Below are positions 46,141 to 55,310 of a DNA stretch of 64,000 nucleotides, in pieces; positions within the stretch are counted from its first letter, which is position 1; each line of letters opens with the position of its first letter. The notes beneath the pieces were generated by a model. It made no database searches and had not been told where the DNA came from. It saw only the letters and a program-made list of their open reading frames with translations. The position numbers were made by a program, and so were the translations under genes. Source of the stretch: Terasakiispira papahanaumokuakeensis (lineage in GTDB: Bacteria > Pseudomonadota > Gammaproteobacteria > Pseudomonadales > Halomonadaceae); assembly GCF_001709345.1 (NCBI RefSeq), contig NZ_MDTQ01000001.1, forward strand, positions 3,562,970 through 3,626,969. The letters run 5' to 3'.

Positions 46141-46708
46141 ATCAAGGCTCCTGAATTTAACCGGCTCATTCTACGTGACCCACCCCGGCTTATCCACAGC
46201 GCACCATCACTTCCAGGTCATTTTTATTCTTAAAAAATCAATTGGGCATCACATCAGGCCTTAAAACGACGTTTTCTAAAATTTTTTTAGGGTGTGGACA
46301 ACCCTATTTGAAAACCGCCTTTAGCACTGTGTATAGATAGAGGGATACCTTGAGGTGTGCATAAGTAGCTTGCTTATCCACAGCACTCCGACAGTTGCAG
46401 CACAGCCTATACGGTTGTCATCAAGAGTGTTAATAACTCTATAACATGAAGAATTCAAAGGTTTTTTCATGCTTATCCACACCAATGCAAAGCACTAGTA
46501 ATAGTCATAACTAATAAGCTTTTAAACCTTTTCTTATCTATGTTTATAGTAGGTTGTGCACAAGGGGTCTGAAATACAGAAAATTGCAATTGAAGTGACG
46601 TTCAAATTGCGTTCAGTCCAGTTATTCTCTAGAATCCTCGCCCTTGCATGAGCTAATTACGCCCATTTTGGGCGTGGCTACATCAACCTCAAAGTGGGAT
46701 TAGACGTC
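46141..46708. other. Probable oriC (dnaA-rpmH intergenic region)
   Basis: A 568-bp AT-rich gap between dnaA and rpmH, the position of the origin in Pseudomonas. Perfect DnaA boxes TTATCCACA occur at 46190-46198, 46374-46382 and 46473-46481, all in the same orientation. Variant boxes are TGTGGACAA at 46293-46301, TGTGCATAA at 46356-46364 and the palindromic TTGTGCACAA near 46554. AT-rich tracts at 46280-46290 and 46441-46470 are candidate unwinding elements. The promoters of dnaA and rpmH must also lie here. Confidence 0.82.
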
Positions 46709-46843
46709 ATGAAACGCACTTTTCAACCTAGTGTTCTTAAGCGTAAGCGTACTCACGGCTTTCGCGCTCGTATGGCCACCAAAAATGGCCGTAAAGTCCT
46801 GGCTCGTCGTCGTGCCAAAGGCCGTCATCGTCTGAGTGCTTGA
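46709..46843 (+). CDS. rpmH: 50S ribosomal protein L34
   Basis: A 44-residue, highly basic ribosomal protein: [18 protein letters not shown], then [20 protein letters not shown]. This is the full length for bacterial L34. It lies directly upstream of rnpA, which overlaps its 3' end by eight bases, the universal rpmH-rnpA order. GTGGGA upstream is the likely ribosome-binding site. Confidence 0.97.
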   Translation: MKRTFQPSVLKRKRTHGFRARMATKNGRKVLARRRAKGRHRLSA

Positions 46844-47276
46844 TCCCCAGTTTCGGGTGGTCTCATTCAGCTTTCCCCGGCAACGACGTTTACTCAGTGC
46901 CGGGGATTTTCGTCATGTCTTTGATCAGGCCTGCTATAAAGCCTATTGTCCTGGCTTGTTGCTGTTAGCCGCTCCGTCTCAGACGGAAGAAACCCGTTTA
47001 GGGTTTGTCATAGGTAAAAAGCATGTCCGCCTGGCGGTGAATCGTAATCGTATTAAACGAGTGGTTCGGGATTCTTTCCGTCACCATCAACATGATTTAC
47101 CTCCTTTGGATATTATTGTGTTAGCTGTGAAAGGGGCTGCGAACATCGATACGCAGCAACTTCATGGTCAACTCGATAAGGCATGGCGACAGCTCTGTCG
47201 AAAAGCGCAGACAAAGTCTCACCAGGATGGTCAAGCGCCCAAGACAAGGAATCGAGCAGCCAAGCATCAGGCTTGA
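46836..47276 (+). CDS. rnpA: Ribonuclease P protein component
   Basis: A 146-residue protein subunit of RNase P, which helps the RNA subunit cleave 5' leaders of tRNA precursors. The central basic signature is [29 protein letters not shown]-terminal [19 protein letters not shown] is typical. The tail ([20 protein letters not shown]) is a basic extension. The start is uncertain: GTG at 46836, overlapping rpmH, or GTG at 46857. The small yidD gene often found next is absent; an intrinsic terminator lies between rnpA and yidC instead. Confidence 0.93.
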   Translation: MLDPQFRVVSFSFPRQRRLLSAGDFRHVFDQACYKAYCPGLLLLAAPSQTEETRLGFVIGKKHVRLAVNRNRIKRVVRDSFRHHQHDLPPLDIIVLAVKGAANIDTQQLHGQLDKAWRQLCRKAQTKSHQDGQAPKTRNRAAKHQA

Positions 47277-47279
47277 AGA

Positions 47280-47309
47280 GGCTGAACATCCCCCGATGTT
47301 CGGCCTTTT
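47280..47309 (+). terminator. Terminator or attenuator between rnpA and yidC
   Basis: GGCTGAACATC, loop CCCC, GATGTTCGGCC (one G-U pair), then TTTT. It could separate rpmH-rnpA from yidC expression. Confidence 0.85.
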
Positions 47310-47349
47310 CGTGTATTACTAGACCCAGCAAAAGAGTGGCAGTCAGCCC

Positions 47350-49008
47350 ATGGATGTGAAACGCATCGTTCTCTATCTGGCACTGGCCGTAGTGGGCTAT
47401 TTGATGATAATCCAATGGAATCAGGATTATCACGAGCCCCAGGCGCCTACGAGTGCTGAAGTACAGACCGACAATGGCAGCGCGGCACAGCCTTCGGGCA
47501 GTGATGATGAGACGCTCCAGTTTGGTCAGACTCAATCGACAACAGAGCTTCAAGACAGCAGCGCAGCGGGGACTGATCAGTCCACGATTAATGTGCGGAC
47601 TGACTTGTTAGATCTGAAAATTTCACCCAAAGGCGGAGATATTGTTTATGCCGCGCTGCTTGATCATAAGCTACGGGTGAATGGCGATCAGCCTTATGTA
47701 TTACTGGAAAATTCCAGTAAACGTTTTTATATCCTGCAAAGTGCCCTGCAGGGGTTAGGTAACGACAAACGTCTGCAACTCAAGGCAGATAAACCCAGCT
47801 ATCGTTTACAGGATGGCCAGGATACGTTGGTCGTGAACCTCTCAGGTGAGGTCAATGGGGTTAAACTGGTGAAGCGATTCACGTTAGTGCGTGATAGCTA
47901 CCAGGTTAAAGTTGACTATCTGCTGGATAACCAGAGCGGTCAGACCATCAAGCCTAGTTTTATTGGCTTGATCAAACGAGATAACTCTGAAGATCCGAGT
48001 AAGGCTCAGGGCATGGGAATGTCGTCATTCCTGGGTGCGGCCTACTCAACCGATGAATCTCGTTACGAAAAAATCAAATTTGAGGATATCGGTAAGCAAA
48101 ACTTCCAGCAAACCAGTATGGGTGGCTGGGTCGCGATGCTGCAGCACTACTTCATCAGTGCCTGGATTCCACCTCAAGATACACAAAACCTGTTCAGCAC
48201 GCGTAGTGATCGCCAAGGCAACAATATTATCGGCTTTAAAACCGATAGTTCCGGTATTGCCAATGGTGATAAGGGCGAGCTGAGTGGCAAAGTCTATCTG
48301 GGACCGAAAATTCAGAGTCGTTTGGAAGCCGCTGCCCCCAACCTCGATCTAGCCGTTGATTTTGGCTGGTTGTGGTTTATTGCTCAGCCGCTATTCTGGC
48401 TCCTTGACCATATCCATGATCTTGTCGGTAACTGGGGTGTTTCCATCATCCTGTTGACGGTCATGATCAAAGCGGCTTTCTTCAAACTGTCGGCAACCGC
48501 CTATCGTTCTATGGCGAAAATGCGGGCAGTTGGACCGAAACTGCAACAGATCCGTGAACAATATGCGGATGATCGCCAGAAATTATCTCAGGCGATGATG
48601 GAGCTGTACCGTAAAGAGAAGATTAACCCCATGGGGGGCTGTTTGCCGATTCTGGTCCAGATGCCGGTCTTTATTGCCCTTTACTGGATGTTGATGGAAT
48701 CGGTTGAGCTGCGCCATGCGCCCTTCATCCTGTGGATTAACGATCTTTCGGTTAAAGATCCGTTCTTTGTGCTGCCGATCCTGATGGGGATCTCGATGTT
48801 TGTGCAGCAGCTTTTGAACCCAACACCGCCCGATCCCATGCAGGCTAAAGTGATGAAGATGCTGCCGATCGTCTTCACTTTCTTCTTCCTGTGGTTCCCG
48901 GCTGGGTTGGTACTGTACTGGTTAGTGAACAACCTCTTGTCGATTTTACAGCAGTGGTTGATTACTCGAGGTATTGAAAAAGAAGGGCTCGGGCCGGACA
49001 AAAGTTAG
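47350..49008 (+). CDS. yidC: Membrane protein insertase YidC
   Basis: A 552-residue insertase of the Oxa1 family. TM1 is at residues 5-20 (VLYLALAVVGYLMI), followed by an acidic, low-complexity periplasmic start and the beta-supersandwich domain to about residue 330. The five-helix insertase core begins near residue 350 (LFWLLDHIHDLVGNWGVSII) and includes NPMGGCLPILVQMPVFIALYWML. Length matches E. coli YidC (548). It inserts membrane proteins alone or with SecYEG. A terminator follows at 49045. Confidence 0.97.
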   Translation: MDVKRIVLYLALAVVGYLMIIQWNQDYHEPQAPTSAEVQTDNGSAAQPSGSDDETLQFGQTQSTTELQDSSAAGTDQSTINVRTDLLDLKISPKGGDIVYAALLDHKLRVNGDQPYVLLENSSKRFYILQSALQGLGNDKRLQLKADKPSYRLQDGQDTLVVNLSGEVNGVKLVKRFTLVRDSYQVKVDYLLDNQSGQTIKPSFIGLIKRDNSEDPSKAQGMGMSSFLGAAYSTDESRYEKIKFEDIGKQNFQQTSMGGWVAMLQHYFISAWIPPQDTQNLFSTRSDRQGNNIIGFKTDSSGIANGDKGELSGKVYLGPKIQSRLEAAAPNLDLAVDFGWLWFIAQPLFWLLDHIHDLVGNWGVSIILLTVMIKAAFFKLSATAYRSMAKMRAVGPKLQQIREQYADDRQKLSQAMMELYRKEKINPMGGCLPILVQMPVFIALYWMLMESVELRHAPFILWINDLSVKDPFFVLPILMGISMFVQQLLNPTPPDPMQAKVMKMLPIVFTFFFLWFPAGLVLYWLVNNLLSILQQWLITRGIEKEGLGPDKS

Positions 49009-49044
49009 CAAAATACGTCCTGATCTTTCTTAAGTGTCAGTAAG

Positions 49045-49074
49045 AGAGCCCCCTTGTACAGGGGGTTCTTTTTT
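49045..49074 (+). terminator. yidC terminator
   Basis: AGAGCCCCCT, loop TGTAC, AGGGGGTTCT (one G-U pair), then TTTTT. Confidence 0.9.
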
Positions 49075-49108
49075 ATCTTATATCGACGGTGTGTCATATC
49101 GAGTCAGC

Positions 49109-49170
49109 GTTTAGGTTATCCACATCCCCATGCTGTTTGTTTAATATGAGGGGATGTGGATAACCTAAAC
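49109..49170. repeat. 21-bp perfect inverted repeat carrying two DnaA boxes
   Basis: Arms at 49109-49129 and 49150-49170 are exact complements separated by 20 AT-rich bases. Each arm contains a perfect DnaA box: TTATCCACA at 49116-49124 and TGTGGATAA at 49155-49163. A further variant, TGTGGATGA, lies at 49210-49218. It sits between the yidC terminator and mnmE. Confidence 0.92.
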
Positions 49171-49299
49171 CCATGAAGACATGATATTGATTTCGCGAAC
49201 TGATTAGGGTGTGGATGATTTAAATCGACATAACGAAGCGAATGTCATGAACTCAGCATGAGCGCCTGAATACCCGTTTGTTTTATAGAGAGGTCTTCA

Positions 49300-50661
49300 A
49301 TGTTAAATCAAGACACCATAGCCGCGATTGCCACACCTAGTGGACGCGGTGGAGTCGGCATTGTACGGATATCCGGGCCTCAGGCGGCCCCGATTGCTGA
49401 GCGCTTGATTGGGCGTTGTCCAAAACCTCGTTATGCGCATTATGGCCCTTTCCACAGTGCGGATGGTCAAGTACTGGATGAAGGTATTGCATTGTTTTTC
49501 CCTAATCCTCATTCCTTTACGGGAGAGGATGTGCTGGAACTGCAAGGTCATGGTGGTCCGGTAGTGATGGATCTGCTGTTAGAGGCCTGTGTGCAATGTG
49601 GGGCTCGTTTAGCGCAACCCGGGGAATTTTCTCAGCGCGCTTTTCTCAATGACAAACTGGATCTGGCCCAAGCCGAAGCGATTGCTGATCTGATCGAAGC
49701 CAGCTCTCGTCAAGCGGCTGAACATGCACTGCAGTCACTACAAGGGGCTTTTTCTCAACGCGTTGATGTCCTGGTTGAGGCTTTGGTTCAACTGCGGATG
49801 TATGTTGAAGCGGCGATTGATTTTCCAGAAGAAGAAATTGATTTTCTGGCAGATGGTCATGTGATGACACAACTGGATGCTGTGTTGGCACGCCTCGATG
49901 ACGTTTTGGCTGAAGCACAGCAAGGGGCTTTGCTGCGTGACGGGATGAAAGTGGTATTGGCCGGTCGGCCGAATGCGGGTAAATCTAGTTTACTGAATGC
50001 CTTGGCCGGTGCTGAACGTGCGATTGTGACCGATATTGCAGGCACCACGCGTGATGTCCTCCGTGAGCAGATCCATATTGATGGCATGCCTCTGCATATT
50101 ATTGATACGGCCGGTCTACGCGATACGGATGACCAAGTCGAGCGTATCGGGGTGGAACGGGCATGGCAGGAAATTGAACAAGCTGACCGGACGCTCTTAC
50201 TGGTGGATGCCACCGATACACCGGATACCGATCCCAGTAAGCTCTGGCCCGATTTATTAGCTCGTCTTCCCCACCCCGAAAAACTAACCGTCATTCGTAA
50301 TAAAATCGACTTAACCCAGGAAGCCGTTGAGTTTGATTTATCCACACCCCCGCCGGTGCTCCGGATCTCGGCACGTGAAGGACTGGGTGTGGATAAATTA
50401 AGAGAACATCTGAAATCAGTGATGGGATATCAACAGACGACGGAAGGTGGGTTTTCTGCCCGCCGCCGTCACTTGGATGCCCTACACCGCGCCCGCCAGC
50501 AATTGGAACAAGGGCGTGACCAGCTGGTCAGCATGGGCGCCGGTGAACTACTGGCTGAAGATTTACGCCAAGCGCAACAAGCACTGGATGAAATCACCGG
50601 CACCTTCACCGCCGATGACCTCCTCGGCCGCATCTTCGGCGAGTTTTGTATCGGTAAATAA
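49300..50661 (+). CDS. mnmE: tRNA modification GTPase MnmE
   Basis: A 453-residue GTPase that, with MnmG, makes the 5-carboxymethylaminomethyl modification of uridine 34 in certain tRNAs. The N-terminal folate-binding domain begins [22 protein letters not shown]. The G domain carries [30 protein letters not shown] and the NKID motif. The C-terminus ends FCIGK, with the conserved catalytic-type Cys. Its partner mnmG is usually near, but is 9 kb away here, separated by an accessory block. Confidence 0.97.
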   Translation: MLNQDTIAAIATPSGRGGVGIVRISGPQAAPIAERLIGRCPKPRYAHYGPFHSADGQVLDEGIALFFPNPHSFTGEDVLELQGHGGPVVMDLLLEACVQCGARLAQPGEFSQRAFLNDKLDLAQAEAIADLIEASSRQAAEHALQSLQGAFSQRVDVLVEALVQLRMYVEAAIDFPEEEIDFLADGHVMTQLDAVLARLDDVLAEAQQGALLRDGMKVVLAGRPNAGKSSLLNALAGAERAIVTDIAGTTRDVLREQIHIDGMPLHIIDTAGLRDTDDQVERIGVERAWQEIEQADRTLLLVDATDTPDTDPSKLWPDLLARLPHPEKLTVIRNKIDLTQEAVEFDLSTPPPVLRISAREGLGVDKLREHLKSVMGYQQTTEGGFSARRRHLDALHRARQQLEQGRDQLVSMGAGELLAEDLRQAQQALDEITGTFTADDLLGRIFGEFCIGK

Positions 50662-50672
50662 GCGCTGCTAAG

Positions 50673-51581
50673 TTATTCGCTTGGCAGATCTTGGGCACAG
50701 TCGATCCGCAGCGCGGTGGATAGCGTCATCGCGCTTTTACCACCGACATAGGCCGCTTCGTTAACAAATAACGGGTAGACCGTGTCTTCCCCTGTCCAGG
50801 TGATGGGCGTGCCATCAAAAGATTCCATGATGACGTCACCTGGGTGAACCGGTTGGAAATCATGTTGATCGATAGCACTTGAGACGATGGCTGTGGGGCG
50901 GCCTGTGGCATCTGTTGGGAGCTCGACTTCCCCCGCATAACGAAAAGCATCATAGGTGAAGTGCAGCAATTCGTCAGAGAGGCCTTGCTGCTGATAAGCG
51001 TCGGCAAAGTCCAGAATGTGGCGTGTCATGCGCGACATCAACTCAAGCGTATGCTGCTGGAGCACTGAATGGGCTTGAGGGCCGACTTCAACAGTGACAC
51101 CTTGAGAGCCAATGGTCGCTAAAAATGATTGGCGCTCTTCCGGTAAATTATCCTGGAAGAAAACAACGGCTTCGGGCATCCGCTGTTTCACATAAGCCCC
51201 CATCAAGAGGTTGAACCTATCCTGTTTTAACAGCATTAGGCAGGCGCCCATATTGCTGGTGGTGTTATGTAAATCAATAATCAGATCGGTTTTGGCGGCA
51301 CCTTTGGGACCGAGCTGCTGATTCAATTGCTTGGCGAGCAATGATTCATAACCCAGCTGCTGAGGGTCCTGAAGGTCAGCTAAGCGAAAGGCTCGATTAA
51401 GATCAGACTCCAGAAAACGGACCGATTGTTGGCAAGCCCTGGGATGAGCCAGCACATAATGCAGATTGAAGTGCCAATCCGCTTGTGGGGGATATTGTTG
51501 CCACTGTTGGATCAGTTGAATACCTGAGCGTTCATTACCGTGGGTGCCGCCGACAAGCGCAATATTGTTTAACTTATTCAT
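50673..51581 (-). CDS. Aspartoacylase-like amidohydrolase
   Basis: A 302-residue zinc carboxypeptidase-fold enzyme (AstE/AspA family) closely resembling vertebrate aspartoacylase, which splits N-acetylaspartate to aspartate and acetate. The zinc ligands are in GGTHGNERSG (His, Glu) and DLHNTTSNMGA (His). ESDLNRAF supplies the substrate Arg, VTVEVGPQAH carries the catalytic Glu, and VYPLFVNEAAY is family-typical. The frame is open to 51608, but ATG at 51581 gives the usual start. A DcuC/YfcC-type carrier is immediately upstream on the same strand, so uptake and hydrolysis may be coupled. Confidence 0.83.
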   Translation of the reverse strand: MNKLNNIALVGGTHGNERSGIQLIQQWQQYPPQADWHFNLHYVLAHPRACQQSVRFLESDLNRAFRLADLQDPQQLGYESLLAKQLNQQLGPKGAAKTDLIIDLHNTTSNMGACLMLLKQDRFNLLMGAYVKQRMPEAVVFFQDNLPEERQSFLATIGSQGVTVEVGPQAHSVLQQHTLELMSRMTRHILDFADAYQQQGLSDELLHFTYDAFRYAGEVELPTDATGRPTAIVSSAIDQHDFQPVHPGDVIMESFDGTPITWTGEDTVYPLFVNEAAYVGGKSAMTLSTALRIDCAQDLPSE

Positions 51582-51680
51582 AGCGTGACTGAATCTTATA
51601 TGATCCACAGCGACCTAGGGCCGCTGTGGTGGTTGGAGGTGTGAATAAACTGCGATAGTGAATTAACGAACAAGCTGTGA

Positions 51681-53147
51681 TCAGGACCAGTGAGTCCATT
51701 GAGCGAACAAGATAAAGCCCCAACTGATCACATAAATGGCTGCAATAATGGGAAAGATGGTTTTAATCCACTGAGAAAAACCCACCCGTGCCAGTGCCAA
51801 CATGGCTAAAGTGCCACCCGATGTTGGGATGATTAAATTAGTAATCCCATCACCCACTTGAAACGCCAAAATCATCAATTGATGGCTAATACCGACGAGA
51901 TCCCCCAATGGAATTAAGATCGGCATTGTGATCAATGCCTGACCGGAACCACTGGGCACAAACAGATTGATAACGCCTTGAATCACACTGATGGTGATGG
52001 CAATCAGTGAGTGAGGCATAAACTCAAGAATATGATTCAGTGCGTGGACAATGGTGTAGATGATCTGGCCATCCTCCAAAACCACTTTGATCGAAGCGGC
52101 CAGACCAATCACTAGCGCACCACCGGTCACCTTTGAGGCGCCGGCAACCATATGTTCGACGTACTGAGCCGGTTTGATTCGGCAGATCATGGCGACCACG
52201 ATCGATAAGATAATAAAGACTGCGGTGATTTCTTTGATATACCAACTGCGCCCAAGCACTTTAATACCCGCAAGATAGGAACAGCCTGCAATGACCACAA
52301 TGGAGAAGAAAAAGGCCAGCATCACGGCAATATCACGACCGCCCATGCGGTAATGTTGAATCGAATGCGTGAGGGTTTCCGTGGTTTCAGACTCGGGATC
52401 ATGAGGCGCGTGAGGGGCGACGAATCGTGTGATGTACCAAGCCAACAGGCTCAATGCACTGATGACAAGGGCGCAGCGTAATAAAGCCCCTGAAAAGATG
52501 GGCAGTCCTGCGATGCTTTGAGAGACGCCGACGGTATAGGGATTGATAGGAGACAGTGCAAAACCAACTCCAATCCCCCCTACAGCAATACAGGCCCCTA
52601 CGATATTCGAGTAGCCCAACGCACCTGACAGCAATAAGGCGACGGGGACCAATGCAATATTATTTTCAAAGCCGACGGTAATGCCAAAAACACCATAGAG
52701 GTATGTGGCTAACCAAATCAATAGGTGGCGATTTTTTAATCCAATATGCTTAATACTGGTGCCGACGAAATTTTCGAGCGCCTTTGAATGATAAAGAATA
52801 TTAAACAATCCACCGGCAATAAATACGATGAATAAATATTGAGAGGCTTGAATAAGTCCATCAGGAATCGCGACAAAAATATCGAAAATATGATTAATGA
52901 TACTGCCTAATGACAGTGAGCTTTGGTCATCTGGCAGGTAATGGAATGAATCAGCAATGACGCGGTTTCGGCCATCAACGGATTCAACATCATAAGCCCC
53001 TTTGGGTAATATCCAGGTCATCACACAAGCGACAATTAGAATATAAAATATCAATACCATGGGGTCTGGGATTTTATGATACCAGCGTTTAGGGGCGGGC
53101 TCATTGGGTCTTGGTGTATGGGAAGGGTCTGAGGGATGAGATGTCAT
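51681..53147 (-). CDS. DcuC/YfcC-family carboxylate or peptide carrier
   Basis: A 488-residue membrane protein with about 12 hydrophobic segments. It resembles the YfcC/DcuC (PF03606) family: KIPDPMVLIFYILIVACVMTWILPKG at the start, GFENNIALVPVALLLSGALGY in the middle, and NLFVPSGSGQALITMPILIPLGDL with FQVGDGITNLIIPTSG near the end, the two hairpin motifs of this superfamily. The substrate is unknown; the neighbouring aspartoacylase suggests an N-acyl amino acid or C4-dicarboxylate. It is divergent from a LysR gene, which likely regulates it. Confidence 0.8.
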   Translation of the reverse strand: MTSHPSDPSHTPRPNEPAPKRWYHKIPDPMVLIFYILIVACVMTWILPKGAYDVESVDGRNRVIADSFHYLPDDQSSLSLGSIINHIFDIFVAIPDGLIQASQYLFIVFIAGGLFNILYHSKALENFVGTSIKHIGLKNRHLLIWLATYLYGVFGITVGFENNIALVPVALLLSGALGYSNIVGACIAVGGIGVGFALSPINPYTVGVSQSIAGLPIFSGALLRCALVISALSLLAWYITRFVAPHAPHDPESETTETLTHSIQHYRMGGRDIAVMLAFFFSIVVIAGCSYLAGIKVLGRSWYIKEITAVFIILSIVVAMICRIKPAQYVEHMVAGASKVTGGALVIGLAASIKVVLEDGQIIYTIVHALNHILEFMPHSLIAITISVIQGVINLFVPSGSGQALITMPILIPLGDLVGISHQLMILAFQVGDGITNLIIPTSGGTLAMLALARVGFSQWIKTIFPIIAAIYVISWGFILFAQWTHWS

Positions 53148-53324
53148 GGTGAACCTCTTTTAATTGTAATAGTTCTAATATCAATTTTTTTATGACGGCT
53201 ATTATTTTTTCAAGGCATCCATTTTGATTATGGGTTAGCCCTGTTTATCTACTTTTTCATAGAAAACATATTCGAACAATGCTATTTTTTGTATTGATGT
53301 ATTCATAAATGCTATGAGGTGCCT

Positions 53325-54239
53325 ATGCAATATAAACAGTTACAGGCGTTCATGGCGTCGGTACAGAAAGGGAGCTTTTCACAAGCGGCGCAGTCATTAT
53401 CAATCTCTCAGCCTTCAATTAGTAGATTAATCAAAGACTTACAAGAAGATCTTGGGTTTGAGCTATTTAAGAAGAATAAGGGGAGGATGATCCCAACACC
53501 AGAAGGCATGGCCTTCTATGATGAAGTCAGATCTGTATTCAATGGTATTCATCATCTAGAAAAATTTGCAGAAAATTTACGCTATAGCACTCACGGTAGC
53601 TTAACAATAGGCGCGACACCTGCACTCGCAACGTTGCTGACACCGAGGTTAATTCAACACTTTATTCAACAGTACCCCAAAGTTCATATTAACTTATGGG
53701 TGGATAGTGTCGATCATTTAACCCAAGGATTAGCCCAATCAAAATATGATTTAATTATTACGAATAAGATGGATGTAGCGAGCGATTTTATTGAAGAGCC
53801 TTTACTTTCCACTTCGTGGGTCTGTGTGCTTCCGCGATCACACCGTTTAGCTCACCAAGAGGTGGTCACTCCAAATGACTTACAAGGTGAAAACCTATTA
53901 TCGCTTGTTGATGAAGACGGTTTGGAATGGCACCGGCATAAGCAATTAATTAAATCATTTGATTTGCACGTCAATGAACAGTTTTCAACACAAAGAGCGA
54001 TGTCGGGCTATGGCATGGTGGCAGCGGGTTTATGTATTGCAATTCTTGATCCTTTAAATGTCGATCTCTGGCAAGGACTGGATATTGTAGTGAAACCTTT
54101 TCGCCCTGTGGTGCAGTATGATTACTCCATTTACTATCTCAAAAATCGAGTTCGAAGTGAGTTATCCCGAGCCTTTTCTCTGACGGCTAAAAAAATGATT
54201 GAGCGGGATCCTTTGATGCATCGAGATGATATTCGCTGA
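53325..54239 (+). CDS. LysR-family transcriptional regulator
   Basis: A 304-residue LysR regulator. The N-terminal winged helix shows LQAFMASVQKGSFSQAAQSLSISQPSISRLIKDLQ in the standard arrangement, followed by the linker helix and a two-lobed effector domain (GSLTIGATPALATLLTPRLI onwards). ATG at 53325 follows GAGG; a GTG two codons earlier is less likely. The coding sequence is noticeably AT-rich compared with neighbours. It is divergent from the carrier/aspartoacylase pair across a 177-bp AT-rich gap, so it probably controls them. The effector is unknown. Confidence 0.88.
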   Translation: MQYKQLQAFMASVQKGSFSQAAQSLSISQPSISRLIKDLQEDLGFELFKKNKGRMIPTPEGMAFYDEVRSVFNGIHHLEKFAENLRYSTHGSLTIGATPALATLLTPRLIQHFIQQYPKVHINLWVDSVDHLTQGLAQSKYDLIITNKMDVASDFIEEPLLSTSWVCVLPRSHRLAHQEVVTPNDLQGENLLSLVDEDGLEWHRHKQLIKSFDLHVNEQFSTQRAMSGYGMVAAGLCIAILDPLNVDLWQGLDIVVKPFRPVVQYDYSIYYLKNRVRSELSRAFSLTAKKMIERDPLMHRDDIR

Positions 54240-54292
54240 CCCAATATCGGCTCCCCTGGATGTGCCTATTCATGGGTAGCCTTCGCATTAAT

Positions 54293-54310
54293 TGTTATGT
54301 TATAACATTG
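54293..54310. promoter_or_regulatory. Zur-like operator upstream of folE2
   Basis: TGTTATGTTATAACATTG contains a perfect 12-bp palindrome ATGTTATAACAT (54297-54308), resembling gammaproteobacterial Zur boxes. It lies 24 bases before the folE2 start. folE2 genes are commonly in Zur regulons. Confidence 0.7.
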
Positions 54311-54332
54311 TTTTTGTGTTGGGTGAGTGAGC

Positions 54333-55229
54333 ATGGATTTAATAGATGTGGCGCGTCATCAGCCGGAGTGGGGTGGCGTTTTAGCGCAAGTCGGTATGGA
54401 CAAGATTGCGCTGCCTGTTGTTTTGGAGGGTCAGTCGATTGTGGCCAATGTTGATATTGGTGTCAGCCTGGATGATGCGGAACAACGTGGCATTCATATG
54501 TCACGTCTATATCAATCAATACAAGCCGTTGCGGGGATGGAATTAACGCCTGAAGTGTTGAAGCAGGTCTTGAGCCAATGTTTACAGGCCCATGAGACGA
54601 TATCGTCAAAGGCGTCTATTCGTATCTCTGGAGAAATCCCTTTGGAGCGTTCTGCGCTGATCAGTGATTTTAAGGGGTGGAAGACTTATCCCTTTGAGTT
54701 ATCCGCACAGTTAGATGAGCAAGGCTACCACTTGGCATTAGGGTGCCATATCGGTTATTCATCGACTTGCCCTTGCTCTGCCGCTTTAGCAAGGCAATTG
54801 ATTCAAGCACGTTTCGAGAAAGACTTTGATCAAGATGAGGGGCTCTCATTTGAGCAGGTTCATCAATGGCTTGGTGCCACATCAGGCATTGTTGCGACAC
54901 CTCATAGCCAGCGCAGTGATGCCCATGTCCAACTACAGCTTGATCCAGAAATCGAGCAGTGGCCTTTGCTCACCTTGATCGATCGCGTTGAAGCAACATT
55001 AGGGACTGCCCTGCAAACAGCCGTGAAGCGTGTTGATGAACAAGCTTTTGCGCTCGCGAATGGCCAAAACCTGATGTTCTGCGAAGATGCCGCACGTCGT
55101 TTAAGTGCGCTTTTAAAACCATGGCCTCAGGCCCTGACATTTGCCTTAAAAGTCATTCATGCCGAGAGCTTACATGCTCACGATGCCGTTGCGGCTCATC
55201 ATGGGGTGTGTGAAGCACTCGATCGTTGA
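54333..55229 (+). CDS. folE2: GTP cyclohydrolase IB (FolE2)
   Basis: A 298-residue alternative GTP cyclohydrolase I that makes dihydroneopterin triphosphate for folate (and queuosine-related) synthesis. FolE2 can work with manganese or iron and replaces zinc-dependent FolE under zinc starvation. The sequence shows RGIHMSRLYQSI, SSTCPCSAALARQLI and ATPHSQRSDAHVQL, the metal and substrate regions. ATG at 54333 has GTGAGTGAG upstream; a GTG at 54327 is also in frame. A Zur-like operator immediately upstream supports zinc-dependent regulation. It stands alone. Confidence 0.92.
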   Translation: MDLIDVARHQPEWGGVLAQVGMDKIALPVVLEGQSIVANVDIGVSLDDAEQRGIHMSRLYQSIQAVAGMELTPEVLKQVLSQCLQAHETISSKASIRISGEIPLERSALISDFKGWKTYPFELSAQLDEQGYHLALGCHIGYSSTCPCSAALARQLIQARFEKDFDQDEGLSFEQVHQWLGATSGIVATPHSQRSDAHVQLQLDPEIEQWPLLTLIDRVEATLGTALQTAVKRVDEQAFALANGQNLMFCEDAARRLSALLKPWPQALTFALKVIHAESLHAHDAVAAHHGVCEALDR

Positions 55230-55310
55230 TTTGAAATCATCTGATGATGAAACCGCCTCATATGAAACCGCTTGATATGAAATAGCCCGGTAGGCTTTGG
55301 CTGGGCTGTA

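Noticed and set aside
49857..50345. Minus-strand 162-codon frame
   Set aside because: Antisense shadow of the mnmE GTPase domain.
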